Numbered from the stretch's first letter, positions 39,982 to 54,438 are shown. The stretch: 64,000 bases of DNA from Synanceia verrucosa (GCA_029721515.1 CM056552.1:16656001-16720000); one strand, 5' to 3'. Notes: generated by a model not told the origin, from the letters alone. A program made the numbers and translations.

Positions 39982-42900
39982 GCTTCCCGCTACCAGCGGT
40001 TGATTCTATATAAACCTGCCATCTCTCTTTTTCTCTCCCTGAGGCTGTAGGAGCAGCTGTGTTGTTCTCTTCCCTGGCGATAGCCACACCTGTGATCTGC
40101 AGGTGGTTCATCTGGCAGCAGAGCTAGGAACACCTGGCCCAGCAGAGATAGAGCCTCCAGGCTTTACTCTGGGTGTGTGTGTGTGTGTGCGTTTAATAGT
40201 TCGGGGGATTTCTGAAGGGTTCAATTAAAGCTGAGGGAAGATAACGGCTGGCTTTGCGAGCACACACACATACTTTCAGAGGCATGTGTTGGCATTTCCC
40301 AAGGTGAAGCCCCAGGGATGTTTGGGCTTGGTCAGTGTTGCAGTACGATCCTCAATCTTTGTGTGTTTTTTGTGTCATGGAGACAGGTTGTATTTACAGT
40401 TTTACTTGTTCTGGTTATTTTTCATTTCAAGACAAAACATATCAAACAAACCTCCTACCACCTTTCCAGTTGTTTCTGCTTAGATTTGTGGACCAAACAA
40501 TACAAAATATCTCCAACCAGAGCAACAGGAGACGGTGGCAGCACCTGCTTTATTGTTACTTTGCAGGCCCACCATGGGTATGACATCTCGCTACAGTATT
40601 CCACTAAAACAAAAGAGCAAAGACGACAAGGAGAGACACCAGCTGAGGACAAGACACATAAACAACAGCACCCAGAACACATTCCACCCTGGGAGCAAGA
40701 GCAGACACAGTGTTAGGCAATGTTTATGTGCGTAGCAAGAGAGCTGGTCTCATTCTGTGACTGCACATGGCCCAGCAGGAGTGATATCAGGGGAGGGACA
40801 GATGAGGTGAACTTGACAAAAGTCATAAAACTCATCAGCTTGGGCTGAGATCCTCTGTCACTTTCACTGTGAGTGGTTGTGTCTGATGAATGGAGACTAG
40901 GCCAAGGCCACACATCATGTTCATTGTTATCTGTCACGACGTGAGGCACTTGTTATCTAGTTCAGACTTTGCTGGATATGCTTGTTGCATGTACACATCT
41001 ACATAAACACTACATGTATTTCCGCTGATAATTGATGATCATTATAAATAAAAGAAACATTGCTTAAGTTTAGTTAAGCATAACTCAAAACAGGCGAAAG
41101 GCATCTTCTGTACTTTATCTAAAACTAGGGAAAAAAAGTTATTTTTCTTTTTAAAAGGGTGTGATATTGTGTGTATCTTGTTCAAGCATGAACTGAGACT
41201 TCTCCCAGTCTTCAATAAGAGCTCAAACACAGCTGGATGTCAGCTTTTCTCTGGGTGATGACAGGCCAGCTGCAGTTGGGACACACTGCGTGGCGGCCAA
41301 GACAGACGACAGAGGATTGAGAGAGGGATAAAGCAGATAAATGGAGACGGAAAAGGAAAGAGAGATATGGGAGAAATGGGGAACAAAGAGGGATAGATGG
41401 AGGGAAGCCGGACGTCAGAAAGAAACAGGAGGTGAGAAAGAAGAGCTGGAGTAACCCTGGAAGCGAGGAGAAAGGGGGGAACGCAGTGCTAACTCCTCTT
41501 TGTCTGTGGGAACTGATGGAAGAGGGGGTGAAAGGCATGAGGAGTGGGAACAGAGAGACAGGGGGCATTAAAATAGCATAATGTGGTGATAAGTTCTTCT
41601 TTTGCCTGACCACGCCGATTCACTCTGAAGTGACTGGTCCTTTTGTTCCCAGCCAATGTCCCTCTACTTAAGAGTAGAAGACCGAATAAATGCCTGCACA
41701 CAATCCTGGGACCCTGATAAAGGATACATGATTTTTTTTTCTCCCTCCATGACGATTTAAATGAAACACAGAAGAACACACAAAAGAAGCTTTTATCCCT
41801 TTTGGTTGAATGTTTCAAAAGCCATATGACAAATATGCAAAACCACTCTCTAACCGTGCGAGACGACTGTTTGGAATAGTCAAATGTGTCAGAGCAATGT
41901 TTATGCTAGCAACTGACACCTGAATACAGAGGTCATGGTAGTGGCTGGCAGTATAACAAAATGACAGTGTTAAACAGCGCTCAGGAGCCTAGCCGAGACC
42001 TGCAATCACGAGTGGAAAAGCACAGAGCCAGGTTTATCTCTCAGAGACGAAGAAGTGATATTTTGTCAGGAGGTGGGCAAGCACATGGACACTCTAATAG
42101 CCCTCGTCTCCTGTATGGCTGGTATTTCTGAGGATTGTTATTGGCGGGTGATCCTTGGTGCAAGATCACATCTGGATCCTATCCTCCCAGCCGCTCTGTG
42201 CAGTGCCGCACAGCAACAAGAAACAGCTGTGCAAAACTGGCTTCAATTAGCCTCACATTCTCCCTGACAGTTAATCCCTTTCTACTCTCCTTCTCTCACA
42301 TTTTTTTTCTTTTCCCCCTTAAACTGTTCGGTCGTTCCTCAGTTTCTCTTTTTTTAAAAGCTTTGCTTCAGGTTGCCACACTGTCTGAAGTAATAGACAG
42401 GGGAACACAGTGTGCTGAATTGGAAACAGACAACAGGACAGAAAGCTCAGAGGTCTCACGAAGCACGGAACATGACAAATCCTATCTGTTTGAAAAGACC
42501 GATGATGCTCTTTGCAGTGGTTTGGGCTTCAACACAAGGGGACCTGATAATAGGATGCAGATATGATATATTTTCTCATCCTGCCATTAGGTCGTAAATA
42601 TCTCAGTACAATTAAGGCTCATTAAGGCTCAAATTGTCACAGCCTGGAATCCTTAAGAGTAGATACAAAATGTGACAAATGCAGTTAAAAGTTTAAATAG
42701 TCATATGGACACATATTACTGTCACTCACTCAGAAAATGCCAAAGTATTTGTTGTGGTTCTCACATGTGGAGTACTGGGCAGCAAAGTGACCCCATAAAT
42801 TCAGTATTTAAACATGTCTTTCCCTACTGAAACCACGCTTTCCAAACAGTTAAGTGCAATCCAGCAGTGCTGCACGCTGAATAAAATGTTGTCGCTCATG

Positions 42901-44430
42901 AGTCATTAATCAAGCCTGGCTCAGGCCAGTTCAACTGCACACCATCTTGACTCGGCTAAACTGCACCGGGGGAATCCAACTCAGATTGGTCCTGCGCTAG
43001 GAAATGGGAGCCAGGTTTGAGGTAAGGGAGCCGATCTGATGGGCTTGATGAGCAAATCTGGAAGGTTGTGCAGTCACTGTAGCCCTGGGGCCCGGAGTAA
43101 AACACTAACAGGTGGTAGTGCTGGTGGAAAAGACCCACGCAGCGACCAGAGGGAGTGAGAAGGATACTGGGCTAGCAGCCTGACACACACACACACAGCC
43201 AGCCACGATGCATGACAAATGGCAACACACAGCATCAAAAAAGCCCAAAAAATTGCAATAATTACAGACATTTTAAACAGACATACCTGAAATGTCACTT
43301 CATATGCATACAAACACATTCACAGACACACTGCCCACGAACACAAGAAAGTGAGCAGGGATGAGTCAGAGAAGATCTGCAGGCACCTCTCTTTACCTCC
43401 AGCACAGGCAAATTCTCCCACATGGCGAAACACAAAGGGCCCACGTCTGGCAACGCTAACAGCCCACTCAAGCCAAAACCAATTAGGACTCTAATGCAAA
43501 CCTGCAGGGCCCCTTTGTCGTTTATTTCCCCTTTTAATGTCAGAGGATTGGAATCTGACTCTGTAACCCACCCAAAAGAAAAGAAGGAAAACGGCAAAAG
43601 GGAAAAATTATCGGGGCTTCCAAATGAGCCACATGTTTTCGAGTAGATCTAATTGAATCAATGCTGAATGGGAATGAGTGACTCGTGTGAGCAATGTTGA
43701 GCTTACATGCCCTTTAACACATTTTCTCCTGGTGTGTACACACAGCATCTCTGCTTCCCAGAGGGCTATTTATCTTTCTGCAAAACATCAAATTACACCA
43801 ACTAAACAACCATCACAGTAAAACAGGAGAGTACACATGATACTTCTGTCGTGTGTCATAGTCGGAACCAAATTTTCCAAAACAGGAATCGCTTTCAAAC
43901 TCCAAATCCACCATGTTTACAGTTTTATATTACAGTACACACTCTGCTGCTCCCTGGTGGCAGCTGTAGCCCTATCATCATCATCATCATCATCACCACA
44001 ACAACATTGCCATCAGCGTTACAGTCATGTCTTTGTCATGCGATCATTTGTTTCTCCTTGGGGAAAAAGGGGACCAACTGGGAACCCTGAGGGGAGTCAC
44101 AGGGCCTCTACAGTCATGCCCTCGGGCCCTGTTGACCCCTCTTGTGTTGCAGGACTGTACTGTTGACCCCTGATGTAAAGCAGGCAGAAACCGCAGGCAA
44201 AAGAGGAAAAAAACTTCTCCTGGCATCAAGCAGCAGCTCCAGCTTGGTTTCACACCGCCTGGTGTTTTTGTCTTAAAAAGCTGTAAAGTCCAGATGGTGG
44301 AAAAAGAGAGAGAGAGAGAGAAAAAAAAACTTTGCCTGGTGGATTAAGGACTCCAAATCCTCCGCTGAATAGACATAGACGGAAAGCTGCTATTCAATCA
44401 AATGGGAGCATAATAGCTGTCTTGTGGGGG

Positions 44431-44440
44431 CTATATAAGG
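44431..44440. promoter_or_regulatory. TATA-like / near-CArG motif
   Basis: CTATATAAGG inside a short GC context (gggggctatataaggg). It is a fair TATA box on the plus strand and one base away from an SRF CArG box. No exon could be tied to it. Confidence 0.2.
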
Positions 44441-45427
44441 GATAATGCATCGAATAGAGTGTGTGTTATGCATAGTTTATTCTCACTCTTTAATGGATCC
44501 TAATGGGCGTAAGATCTCAGCAGACAAAAGGGATGACTGAGGTTTTGTCTGGTCATTATAACGATTGGATATGATCTGAAGTAACACATTCAAAGGTCTT
44601 CTCTGAAGACCTAGCCTGAGAAGAATCTGAAAATAATAGAGTGGAGGTTTTTTTTTTGTTTTTCTATCCACATAATGTAACCTTGATAAAGGCTCATTAC
44701 GAGGCAGCCATATAGCTGAGACTGTCTTAATTATGTAAATCATAAACATGGGATCAGGCACAAGTATGACTCAGCATGGTGTATTGTTGCGTGCAGGTGC
44801 AAATACAGCTAACATGTTGATAGATAAGGTCAGGCAGAAGTAACCCAAATAACTAATAATTTACTTACAATTTAAAGCACCCGGCATTCCGACCATGCTG
44901 CTCTTATTTTGGAGATTTCCTCTTCTTGGCAGAATGATGCGATCAGTCTTAATTCAGGTCTAGAAACACTTCTGAAACACCTGTTAATGAAACAGAGTGA
45001 TCTGCAGGAGACGATCGATCCGCTTCACAAGGCATCAGGTATCTTTCCCTCTCCTCTCCAGCGCATCAGACGATTAAGGGGTGGGCGGGTACTATTTGTC
45101 AACATTTAAGCAGAAAGCCAGTAACGCTCCGTTTACAGCAGGGAAACGTTGTCTGTGTAATGATTAACTCCGAGGGGCAACAATAGGAACACCAGATCTC
45201 AGATCGCATAATCCTCACAGCAGACACACTTCCTTTGCCTTGAGCGAAGTCGTTTATGACCTTGACTTGTTGTTGACGTATTGATTTTGTTTGCAAACTG
45301 TCACTGGAACAAGCAAAGACAGGCAGACTAAAAATGATGGATTCAACTTGATAATATGTGGCCTTAAGGGCTGAATTATAATTTAATTTTAAATGTTGCA
45401 CAGTATAAGCATGCATGAGTGTAAATG

Positions 45428-45494
45428 ATAATAATAATAAATAATAAATAATATTAATAATAACAACAACAATAATTAATAATAATAATAATAA
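45428..45494. repeat. (AAT)n microsatellite
   Basis: Interrupted AAT/AAC repeat adjoining the fish repeat fragment at 45,496. Confidence 0.95.
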
Positions 45495-45495
45495 A

Positions 45496-45600
45496 TATTA
45501 TATTAGATTAGATAACCCTTTATTAGTCCCACAAATGGGGAAATTTGCATCATTACAGCAGTAAAGTGGACAGTGCAATTTCAAGAAGGTTCGGGTTAGG
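45496..45600. repeat. Fish repeat fragment next to AAT tract
   Basis: tagattagataaccctttat tagtcccacaaatggggaaa ttt is a recognisable teleost repeat tail. It directly follows the AAT microsatellite at 45,428-45,494, a common arrangement for this repeat. Confidence 0.5.
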
Positions 45601-48600
45601 TGGTCAAAATTTGTGAAAACATTGTGGATCCAACTGGTGTAATAAACTGGTGTGTAAAGATAGCACAGTGAATGGTGTAAATGAAAAGAAGTTAATTATA
45701 TACACTATATATAATCTAGTTATCGCATTGCAAAGATTCATATGGCATAAACTGATCTGGACTCCATCCAGAATCTCACCTGTTATTCCTCCTTTACAAG
45801 CATAATATTTGGTTGCTGCGCTGAGAAGATTTTGAGCTATACCACCCCCCACAAATATAAGCATCCACCATCATCTTTTCGTCCTTCACCCCTCCCCACC
45901 TCCCACCACCACCACCACCACATACAGCCACCCACATATGCCACACGCTCCTGCCCTCCCCCTCCCCCTCCTCCTCCCTTCCCTCCAGCCCCCCATCCTC
46001 CACTCCTGCCAGGCTGCCACCTGCTCACTGCAGCATGCTGCACAGCTGCTCTGCTACAATAACAAATTAAGGTCCACCGTGGCAGGCAGGAGTCATTACC
46101 TACTGCTCCTGCTATATGGAAGAGCCAAGGAGCCAGCAGCTACCGCCTCTGTGTGTGTGTTTGTGTGTGGAGGAACACAGTTTTAGCCCCTTTCTGTGTA
46201 ATGCCAAGGGCCAAGGGGCCACTAATTGTTTTGATGTGGGAGCACAGGATCAGGGAGGAGGTGATAAAGTTTGGGGGACATAAGTTCTGAGTCACCGCTT
46301 GCTGTGTCAGTGACGGTGCTGTTTTCAAGATCAATGAACGAAGAGGAGCATACATGATTCTTCCAGTGGCACATGATCAGGTCCCTGCTTAAAACAGATG
46401 TTTTTATTTAGCATAATCTATTGTTGAATGAATGTTGAAGCACTTATAAACACACTTGGACATCCCTAAAATGTTGAGGGCAATAAATCAGTCTCCAAAA
46501 GCAAAGTCAAATGCTTTTCAATCCCAGTTTTGCCCACAGTTCCTAAAAGGCTAAGTCCAAGGATGGGTTAAATGCTGTCAATCAAATTTAATGTATGTAC
46601 CTGTGTGTAAAGTATGAGCAACATAAAGTCTGCTTGTTTGTTTTGCCACCTGGAAGTGCTTTATTATTATTTTGTGATAAATTAACCCACTTACCCATAA
46701 AAGGTAGTGAGCATTAATTGAAATACAAAGGGTGATAAAATACATCAGAAAAATACTGGCTGACTCATTACTGACTAGACAGTGTGAAGGTGCAATCCAC
46801 ACATGATCGTACAGATGTCAAAGTTTAAGATTAGTACTGATAGAAGAAACAAATGTGGTTGTTTGCTTTGGAGAAAATGAAGAAAAATCCAAGTTAATGT
46901 TACCAGTGAAATCAGCAGGCCTTCTGTCTTAATGAAAAGGGGAGGCTCCGTAGTTCTGCAGATCAACCACAGCACAGTCAGTCAGCCTACATTTACTGCT
47001 GCACCTGCCTGAGAACACAAGATGCAGCAAATTTTGCTACTGGGATTCTTTCAATAAACTGCAATTACAGCTTAATTGTGGTAAATAAAAGTATTTTATT
47101 TTGCAGTTGTGGCTCCGATTATGTTCCTGGAACAAATGTGTGCAAGAAAGCAAAAATGAGTCTGAGTTGAGTAACACACAACTTACATTGACTGGAAAAT
47201 GTGCTGAAATCACACATATTTAATGCAAGAGATGGCTATAGAACTGAGAAGCATGCAGCAAAGCATGCAGCAGGCGAGTATGCATAAAGAACGAACGCTA
47301 TTTTTAAGAGTTACATTTTGAGTTACATTACATTGTGGATGTACTGTATATAAATGGACGGAGTGCAGGATACAATTTCTGTATGACAGCGTGTTTGTTT
47401 TTATTATTTGTAAATACATGTAAAATATATGCATAACTGAGCAATTGGTGCAATTTAAATCTACATGTGTAGTATGCTATTGTGTAATTCAAAAGTCAAT
47501 TACTTCTACAATGAATCAATCCAGACTAAACCTTTGATTGTGACAACAATGTCCCATCTAACTCATCTTGTCAACAAGCTCAGTGACAGGTTAACAAAGA
47601 GACGACTGGTCAGTTAGCAGGAGGCTCAAGTCAAAGAAGAAACAGGCTCAGACGGTGGTGGGATTTGTCGTGGCCATTATGGTCCCTCAGTGTGACAGCT
47701 GGCTGCTGCCCCCCACCCTTCATCGCCTTTCAGCGTCTTTGTCACAGCTCCTTTAATCACAGCAGCAGGACTGTTACACAGCAAATCAGCTGACCTGACC
47801 TACCGGCTGACTGAGTGACTGTCTGAACGTATAACTTACTGAGCTGTAACAAAAACAGCTAAAAAACATAAACTCAACTCCAAATAAACACTAAGGTCAG
47901 CTATTTCCGCATGAAGTTCAACTTTGATGAACCAAGAGAAGAAAATAACTATGATGTTAGCTGGGCAACACAACCTGCAAGTAGTCTACATCGCCAAGCA
48001 TCAAGCAACTATTTATTTTAAGTTATAATATGTATAAATTAAAACAATTGGAATCTAGTACACAGGAAATGAGAGAAAATGTGTACTCCTCATTGTGAAC
48101 AAAATCATCATGAAAGCCTCCTGTGTTTTTCCTCTCTGTATTTCTCATAAGCCATGCTGTGAAGAACCTGCAGGACTCCTCAGCCTCAAGAGGAACTGGC
48201 TTCTCCTCCTCTCTGCTCAGTCTGTTGAGGTAATCGCTGCCTTGGAGTGATCCCACAGTGCCAGCAACACTGTGAAAAGATGCCATGAATACATGAGCAC
48301 ACGTGTTTACCCTTTGCAACCCAGCTCACTTACCCTCTCCACTGTACAGTAGTTGACCTGACAGACTCTTAATCCCAGTGAGGGAATGTTTTGTCCAATT
48401 ATTTGCTCTTTCACTTCACTGTACTGAGTCATGAGGGGGCAAGTCATTAGCTGGGACTGTTTACCCTACTTTCTCAGCAGTCATGCCATCTGCGTGAGCT
48501 CTGTAGGTTGCATAAGGCCTGGCAGATATGACACCTCCACAAAACCTGTTCCCTTTTATCCATTGTTTCAGTTTGCTCCTTGTAATTATGTCTTCTCTCC

Positions 48601-50097
48601 CCTGTGCTTTCCTTCTTATTCCCTGTGTTGTCTTTTCACAATTTCACTCCCCTCGTCCATTAACTTTTTATGATTTTGGTCCTCTCACCTACTGCACCCT
48701 CCATTGTGTACATCTCTCCTCTGCTTTCCTCTGCTCTGCACTCCCTCCTCTCTTCTTGTCATCCCCAACAGCTGACAGACCAGACCGTGCCTGGTGGTGA
48801 CACTTCACCCACGCCGACCCGAGCCAAATCACTAGTCCATGTGGGAGCCAGAGCCAGGGCCAAGGCCAGGGTTTCTAGTGGGGCGGGGGGTGAGGCCGGC
48901 AAGATGGCCCTAGTCATCATAATCATTCATTGCCTGCTGGTCCTTCTGTCCCAGGCCTCCTCCTACCCCTCCTGCTTTTTTTGTCCTCCTCATGTCAGGG
49001 GCACACGGCACACGTATCAGCTGAGACCAGGATGGTCAGAGTCAACGGGGTCAGATGGCAGACGCCTGGTTAATTCTCCCGAGTGTGCAAACAGCTTGTG
49101 TCAGCTCATATGAACGGCCACTGCAATGCACAGATAGTCAGACACACATGTATTCACACAGATACACATTCACGCTTATCCAGAATAAGACAAATTGTGC
49201 GGACTGTAGATAGAGCAGGATCGCTAGAGTTTAATAGCAAGAGTTAAATTGTTTTGGGGGGTTTAATGAGGGTGATGGGGCATTGGGTCTGTCAGACAAA
49301 CAGATAGATCGGCATTAGGAAGGAGGAGGGGAAGATTATAAACACATGACCAGATGGAGGGAGAGATAGTCCCATTATGTAGATCCTTCCATCTCTCAGC
49401 CCTGTCTCCTCTCCTCCGCTTGGATCCGTCATGCATATATACCTTTACATTATTCAGTAGGTTATAATGAGAGTAACTGAACGTGGTGGAGGTTAAAAAA
49501 AAAAAAAAGGTCGCTGGGCGGTTTAGATGGCAGAAGGTGGGCCACAGGTGTACAAGCCTGACACTTATTATTCTGTTTGACCTCTCATTATCACCCCAAA
49601 GTTCTCATTGGTTATTATCCTGTGTCCTCGGGTGTTAAGGGAGCAGCGTAGTGTGTCTATCTACCGCAGTCTGTTCACTGCACAGTCTGTCATTCATATT
49701 TTGAGAATAAATTATGAGATTGTTTTAATCTATTATTGTCTGCTCATCTGTTTGTCTGTTTTGTGAAGTCTAATCCATCTGTTTCTGTCTTTTGACCCCA
49801 ATCTCTTTCTCCCTGCTTTCTGCTCATTTTGACCACATTTCTGGAGACTTTTTTTGTCATGGCTTAACAAGAATAGGAAATGCAACTGCTCATCACTCAT
49901 CTAACTGACATTTTTGATTGAAATGTTTTCAAAATCCGAATGTCACATCTGCATATCTCTCCCCTCGGCTTCCGCGCAATCATTTTTTTTTTGTCTGTGA
50001 TCAGCTCATCTATCTATCCACCAGTCCATAGTGGAGAGGTCTGGTCTGTTGTTACAGAGGAACAGGTGGAGTGAGCTAACAGTCAGAGCAGGCTTGA

Positions 50098-50099
<2 letters not shown>

Positions 50100-50142
<43 letters not shown>
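50100..50142. repeat. (CA)n microsatellite
   Basis: About 43 bases of CA. Confidence 0.98.
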
Positions 50143-50145
<3 letters not shown>

Positions 50146-50734
50146 CAAGCTGCAGGGCGTCAGGCAGTCATGCGCTCAGACCCTGGCCCATATGGTAGAC
50201 CTCTGGAGCTGCTGCCCTTTGCAGAGCAGGGGAGGGATGGATGGAGGGATGCAGAGATGATTGGAGGATGACAGTAGGAGGAAGAGGGAAGCTGGGGGGA
50301 GGTTGAAATTAATCAGCAGGCCACCCCAACTGTCCACGGTCTTTAGGGAGTTGAGACATGCATATATGTGGCTGATTGAACTGGGGGTGAAGGTGGCAAG
50401 TGGGGATTGTAGCATCTTCAGTTGTATGTGTGTGTGTGTGTACATTACACCATTTTAGTTTAATTTTTTACTGTTTCACTTGATTTCATTTATTTAACAG
50501 AAATACAAGCACATGACTGTATTAACCTGACTACACCCATAAACTTTAAACATGTGGACTTATATCTTTAAATGGCAAAACACAAATATACATAAATGAA
50601 TCAATTATAAGTAATGCCAAATGTTTTCTCATGTTTTCTAAACTAGTGCTTACCCTTTACATCGTTTGTATTCTATTATGAATATGTTTTGTTATGTTAT
50701 TTATGTTTATGTTAATTTTCACCAAGTTATTTTT

Positions 50735-50960
50735 TTTTGCGGTGGTGGAAGGAATATTCATATCTATTTCTTGTGAAAAGTAGCAGTACCTCAAAATACT
50801 CAAGTAAAAGAAATATATTATATCATTATTACTATCACTATATTACAAAAAAGTATGGTATCGTAAAAGTATAGTATAGTAAAAGAAACATATCACTACT
50901 ACTATTACTATATTACTAAAAAAATATAAACGTACTGGCAACAAAATGTAATTTAAGTAT
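50735..50960. repeat. Degraded fish repeat (ggtggtggaaggaatattca type)
   Basis: Carries ggtggtggaaggaatattca, gtagcagtacctcaaaatac and tcaagtaaaag, wording I recognise from a common teleost repeat. It then decays into AT-rich sequence. Confidence 0.45.
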
Positions 50961-53482
50961 GTGTCATGTGGAATTGTCCCAGAATATAGGATTATAATAT
51001 ATGTCATATTATTGGATTATTATCATTGATGGATTAAAATGGAGATAATTTCAAAAATTTAATATACATTTGTGGAGTAAAATCATAAAACATTGTCTTG
51101 TTTTATGAGAAGATCATCTTTGTATGTAAAATACAATACACCAAATATATTGGAACAGAGCCAAATAATCACTATGTGTTTCATCTAAATACTTATGGAT
51201 AGCACTGTACATATGTTTCCATATGACAGGCAACTTTTCAATACCATACACAACTTCATCATCTCCATATATCTGATATCTGTTCTTTTGTGTGCAGGAG
51301 GTCATCACAAATCCTGTTGTTCCATTCATTAAAGCTTTGAAAAAATTATCATTATGGCCTGGTAGTACTGTGAAAGACAGGCTGGCCATCTGCCATTCAC
51401 ATCACAAAGGAATAGACTGACAGATGTATAGACAGGAGGTCAGCTGGTCAAAGGCTTTGTCATAATGCTGAACATCATGAGGTAGATGCACTGCTTTAGG
51501 CGAGCGCTGTCATTGGAGCTCATTGTCGCTGAGCTGTATCATACATAGATAAATAGTACATCCGATTGTTTGCCTGAACAAAGAGTTGAACTGTAGTGCA
51601 AGTAAAGGTGAAAGTTAATGGCAGGGCATCAAGAACAAAACTGCAAACATGGCCTATATCATTTGCTTCCTTGTTTAACTGTGTCATATTCACGTCATGG
51701 AAGAGTGTCTCTGATGAGAGGCTGAACAGCTCAGCAGAAACACAAAGATTATATCATATTATACTATGTTATGCATTATATCTCAATAACTCATGAACAA
51801 AAAACTGTAATGTTCTCACTGAAGCTGCTGCTATTTAATGTTCATCAGAACATTTCCATCCAAAGTAACTGTGTATTTCTTTTTTAAAATCAATCAACCT
51901 AGCTGTTTAACTATGTACAGTACTTCACTTAGCCATCAGTGATGAAATGCTTTTTTGTAAAAGAGAGCTGAATAGTTTATGTAATATAATGCACATAATA
52001 ATTATATCTATTTCTAAACACATTGCTCACAAAAAACAAAATGTGTTGATAAAAATGAGGCCGCTGAAAATAATTTCATAAGTATTGTAGATTTTTTTTT
52101 CTTTAAAATCCATGATTTAAGTTTTATGCAGAGTTGTTTGTTTAAAATTACATGCATTTCCTCTTATGGTTGGATATATAAATTTAATAAAGAGGGAGTA
52201 TTTAATCCTTGGACAGATTAGCACAGTGTGCTGATGGCACAGTAGTTGTATATTAATTTTACGCTCAAGAGATTAATCTACTAATGGAATACATTAATGT
52301 AAATCTGTGACACATCTGCAAGGTCATATAAACTGAAATCAGTCTGATTTTAGAGAAATAGAGTCAAACATGTTTCCCTTAAGTCTGTTTTTTACATAGT
52401 TTTATTTCTTTTGTTGTTTCTGTAATAAAAAACACAATAATTATATTTAACATTATATTAATAAAAATATTTTTTTAAACAAACAAAGGCAGAGCACATA
52501 TCCCTTTCCAAATATCTGCCTGATAATCAAAAATACTGCACATTATGCCCTTCTCTGACTCAACAAAGCCATGTAATGTCCATCTTGATGTAATGGAGCT
52601 GTTTTATCACCAGGGGGAGACAGGAGACCTTTAAGAAGCCTGCACTGAGCAGATCAGCAATATATTTACATGCGTGTTCAATGGCTGCATGAAGTTCAGT
52701 TTCAGGAAATAAAACTATATCTCAATATATATCAGAGCAACCAATTATAAATTAATGCAGCAGTTTAAGAAAGAGATGCTTCCTTGCTTTTTGATTACAG
52801 TGAGGTTCATTTATGAACATCTGTGTGGGTTGAGAGCAGTTTTCACTCAGTGTTTTCATTAAAGAAACAATTGCCCCTCACCAGCCCACCCAGGAGAGTG
52901 CTTTCTAAATTTGGGTGGCGGATGCTGGAACTTGTTTTTGCTTTTTCACCTGCTGTGAAGCAGATGCAACACAGGCTGCCACACACACAGCTGAAGGGCT
53001 GCCAGATTACTTGCAGATGCAGTGGAGCAAGGGAAACATAGACTGCTTCATCAGCTTGTTTCAGGGACTCACGCGTGTTGTTAATGTCTGTACTCTGTGC
53101 AATTAAGTGTACCTCTGCTGAGTCACCAAGACAGTGTAACACTTATAACCATGTTGAGTCAGAATCAAGACCAAAACAAAAGGCTTTGTCCTCACTTGCT
53201 GTAATCATAATTTATCACAAACTAGTACCGAATGTTTATTATACTGCAGTTTCAGTGTTTTTCACATCATTTAAAATAGAGATTATTGAAAGAAAAACTA
53301 ACTGGACTGGAAATGGGGTTACTTGATGAACCAGCCTGAAGGTGGAAGAATATAAAGGAAAGTTATTGAATAGTCTTGTGGACTGAAATAATTGGTAAAT
53401 ACTCAGAATCGAGGCACAAATCTTCATAAGTCATGTGGTGATTTTATTTTATACAACTCTATAGTTACTCTATGCTGGCCTA

Positions 53483-53486
<4 letters not shown>

Positions 53487-53528
<42 letters not shown>

Positions 53529-53550
53529 GTATATATACACGTATATATAC

Positions 53551-53586
<36 letters not shown>
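53487..53586. repeat. (TA)n tract with acgt punctuation
   Basis: 100 bases of nearly pure TA interrupted in the centre by aacg/cacg/acg units, about 930 bases before the snta1 start region. It is strongly self-complementary. Confidence 0.97.
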
Positions 53587-53589
<3 letters not shown>

Positions 53590-54406
53590 CAAGTCTTTCT
53601 GGTCACTGGATTTGGTCCGTGGTCAGTTATTGATCCAGCTTTATCAGTGCTCATATACAGTACTGCCAAATCATTTAGTGCCTACTGGAGGGAAGCTTTT
53701 ACTTTGGGGTAAAACAGTCTTTACAGAACACCATGCTCATCTTGTGTCAATTTTTTTATGTGTTAGGGTTATTTAAGGGTTTACTTCCCACAAAAATGAT
53801 CATGGTACACATAAACTGGAGTTATTTTCATCCAGAACATGTTGATCTGATTTCTCACTCGATGCAAAGAAGCTTTTTTTTTTCTGAATTATATTTCAGG
53901 CGAGAACCAATAAAAAATATTCTCCTTTCTTTTAAGCTGAGTTACTCATGGATCAACATGGTAGAATTAGATATAATTATGTTTTCTGTCAGAGTTCAAA
54001 CAGAAGAAAAATTTGATATGAGCTCTGTCCCCTGAAAAGGCACAGCAGTGCATATCAGGCATTGGAAGCACAATATATTGACTTTATATCTCTGCAATCA
54101 TATGGATGTGCAGTGTGCAGTGATTTTTGTGTCCCTTGGGCACACTGCAAATTAGATCTGTGATCTGAGCCCTGGTGGTTCAATGCACTTCATAATAAAT
54201 AAATAATATCATGAATCAAAACTTAATTACGTGTGGCTCAGCTGCACGCAGTTCATTAATGGGGGGAATCAACAAGAAGCTCTTTGAACTTTGAGTGTGT
54301 GTCAACACCGTTGCTAATCGTATCACCCTCAATTAACTTTACTTCCTACTAGTGGATAAACCTCTTTGGAGGAGAAGAAAGTCGGAGAGAAGAGAGAGGA
54401 CTTCAG

Positions 54407-54438
54407 TGTGTGTATGTGTGTGTGTGTGTGTGTGTGTG
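54407..54438. repeat. (TG)n tract just before snta1
   Basis: About 32 bases of TG, with one TA step, ending roughly 40 bases before the putative leader acceptor at 54476. Confidence 0.95.

Noticed and set aside
41212..41613. 133-codon minus-strand frame
   Set aside because: Comes from a purine/pyrimidine-biased strand; composition is Ser/Leu/Phe-rich without motifs.
48023..48319. 98-codon minus-strand frame with an acidic segment (LSREEEKPVPLEAEE)
   Set aside because: Looks somewhat protein-like but matches no family I know, has no adjacent phased exons, and stands alone.
51114..51389. 91-codon minus-strand frame that looked transposase-like
   Set aside because: No catalytic motif or recognisable transposase wording; AT-rich background.
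53487..53669. Frame with repeated Tyr-Ile
   Set aside because: By-product of the TA tract.
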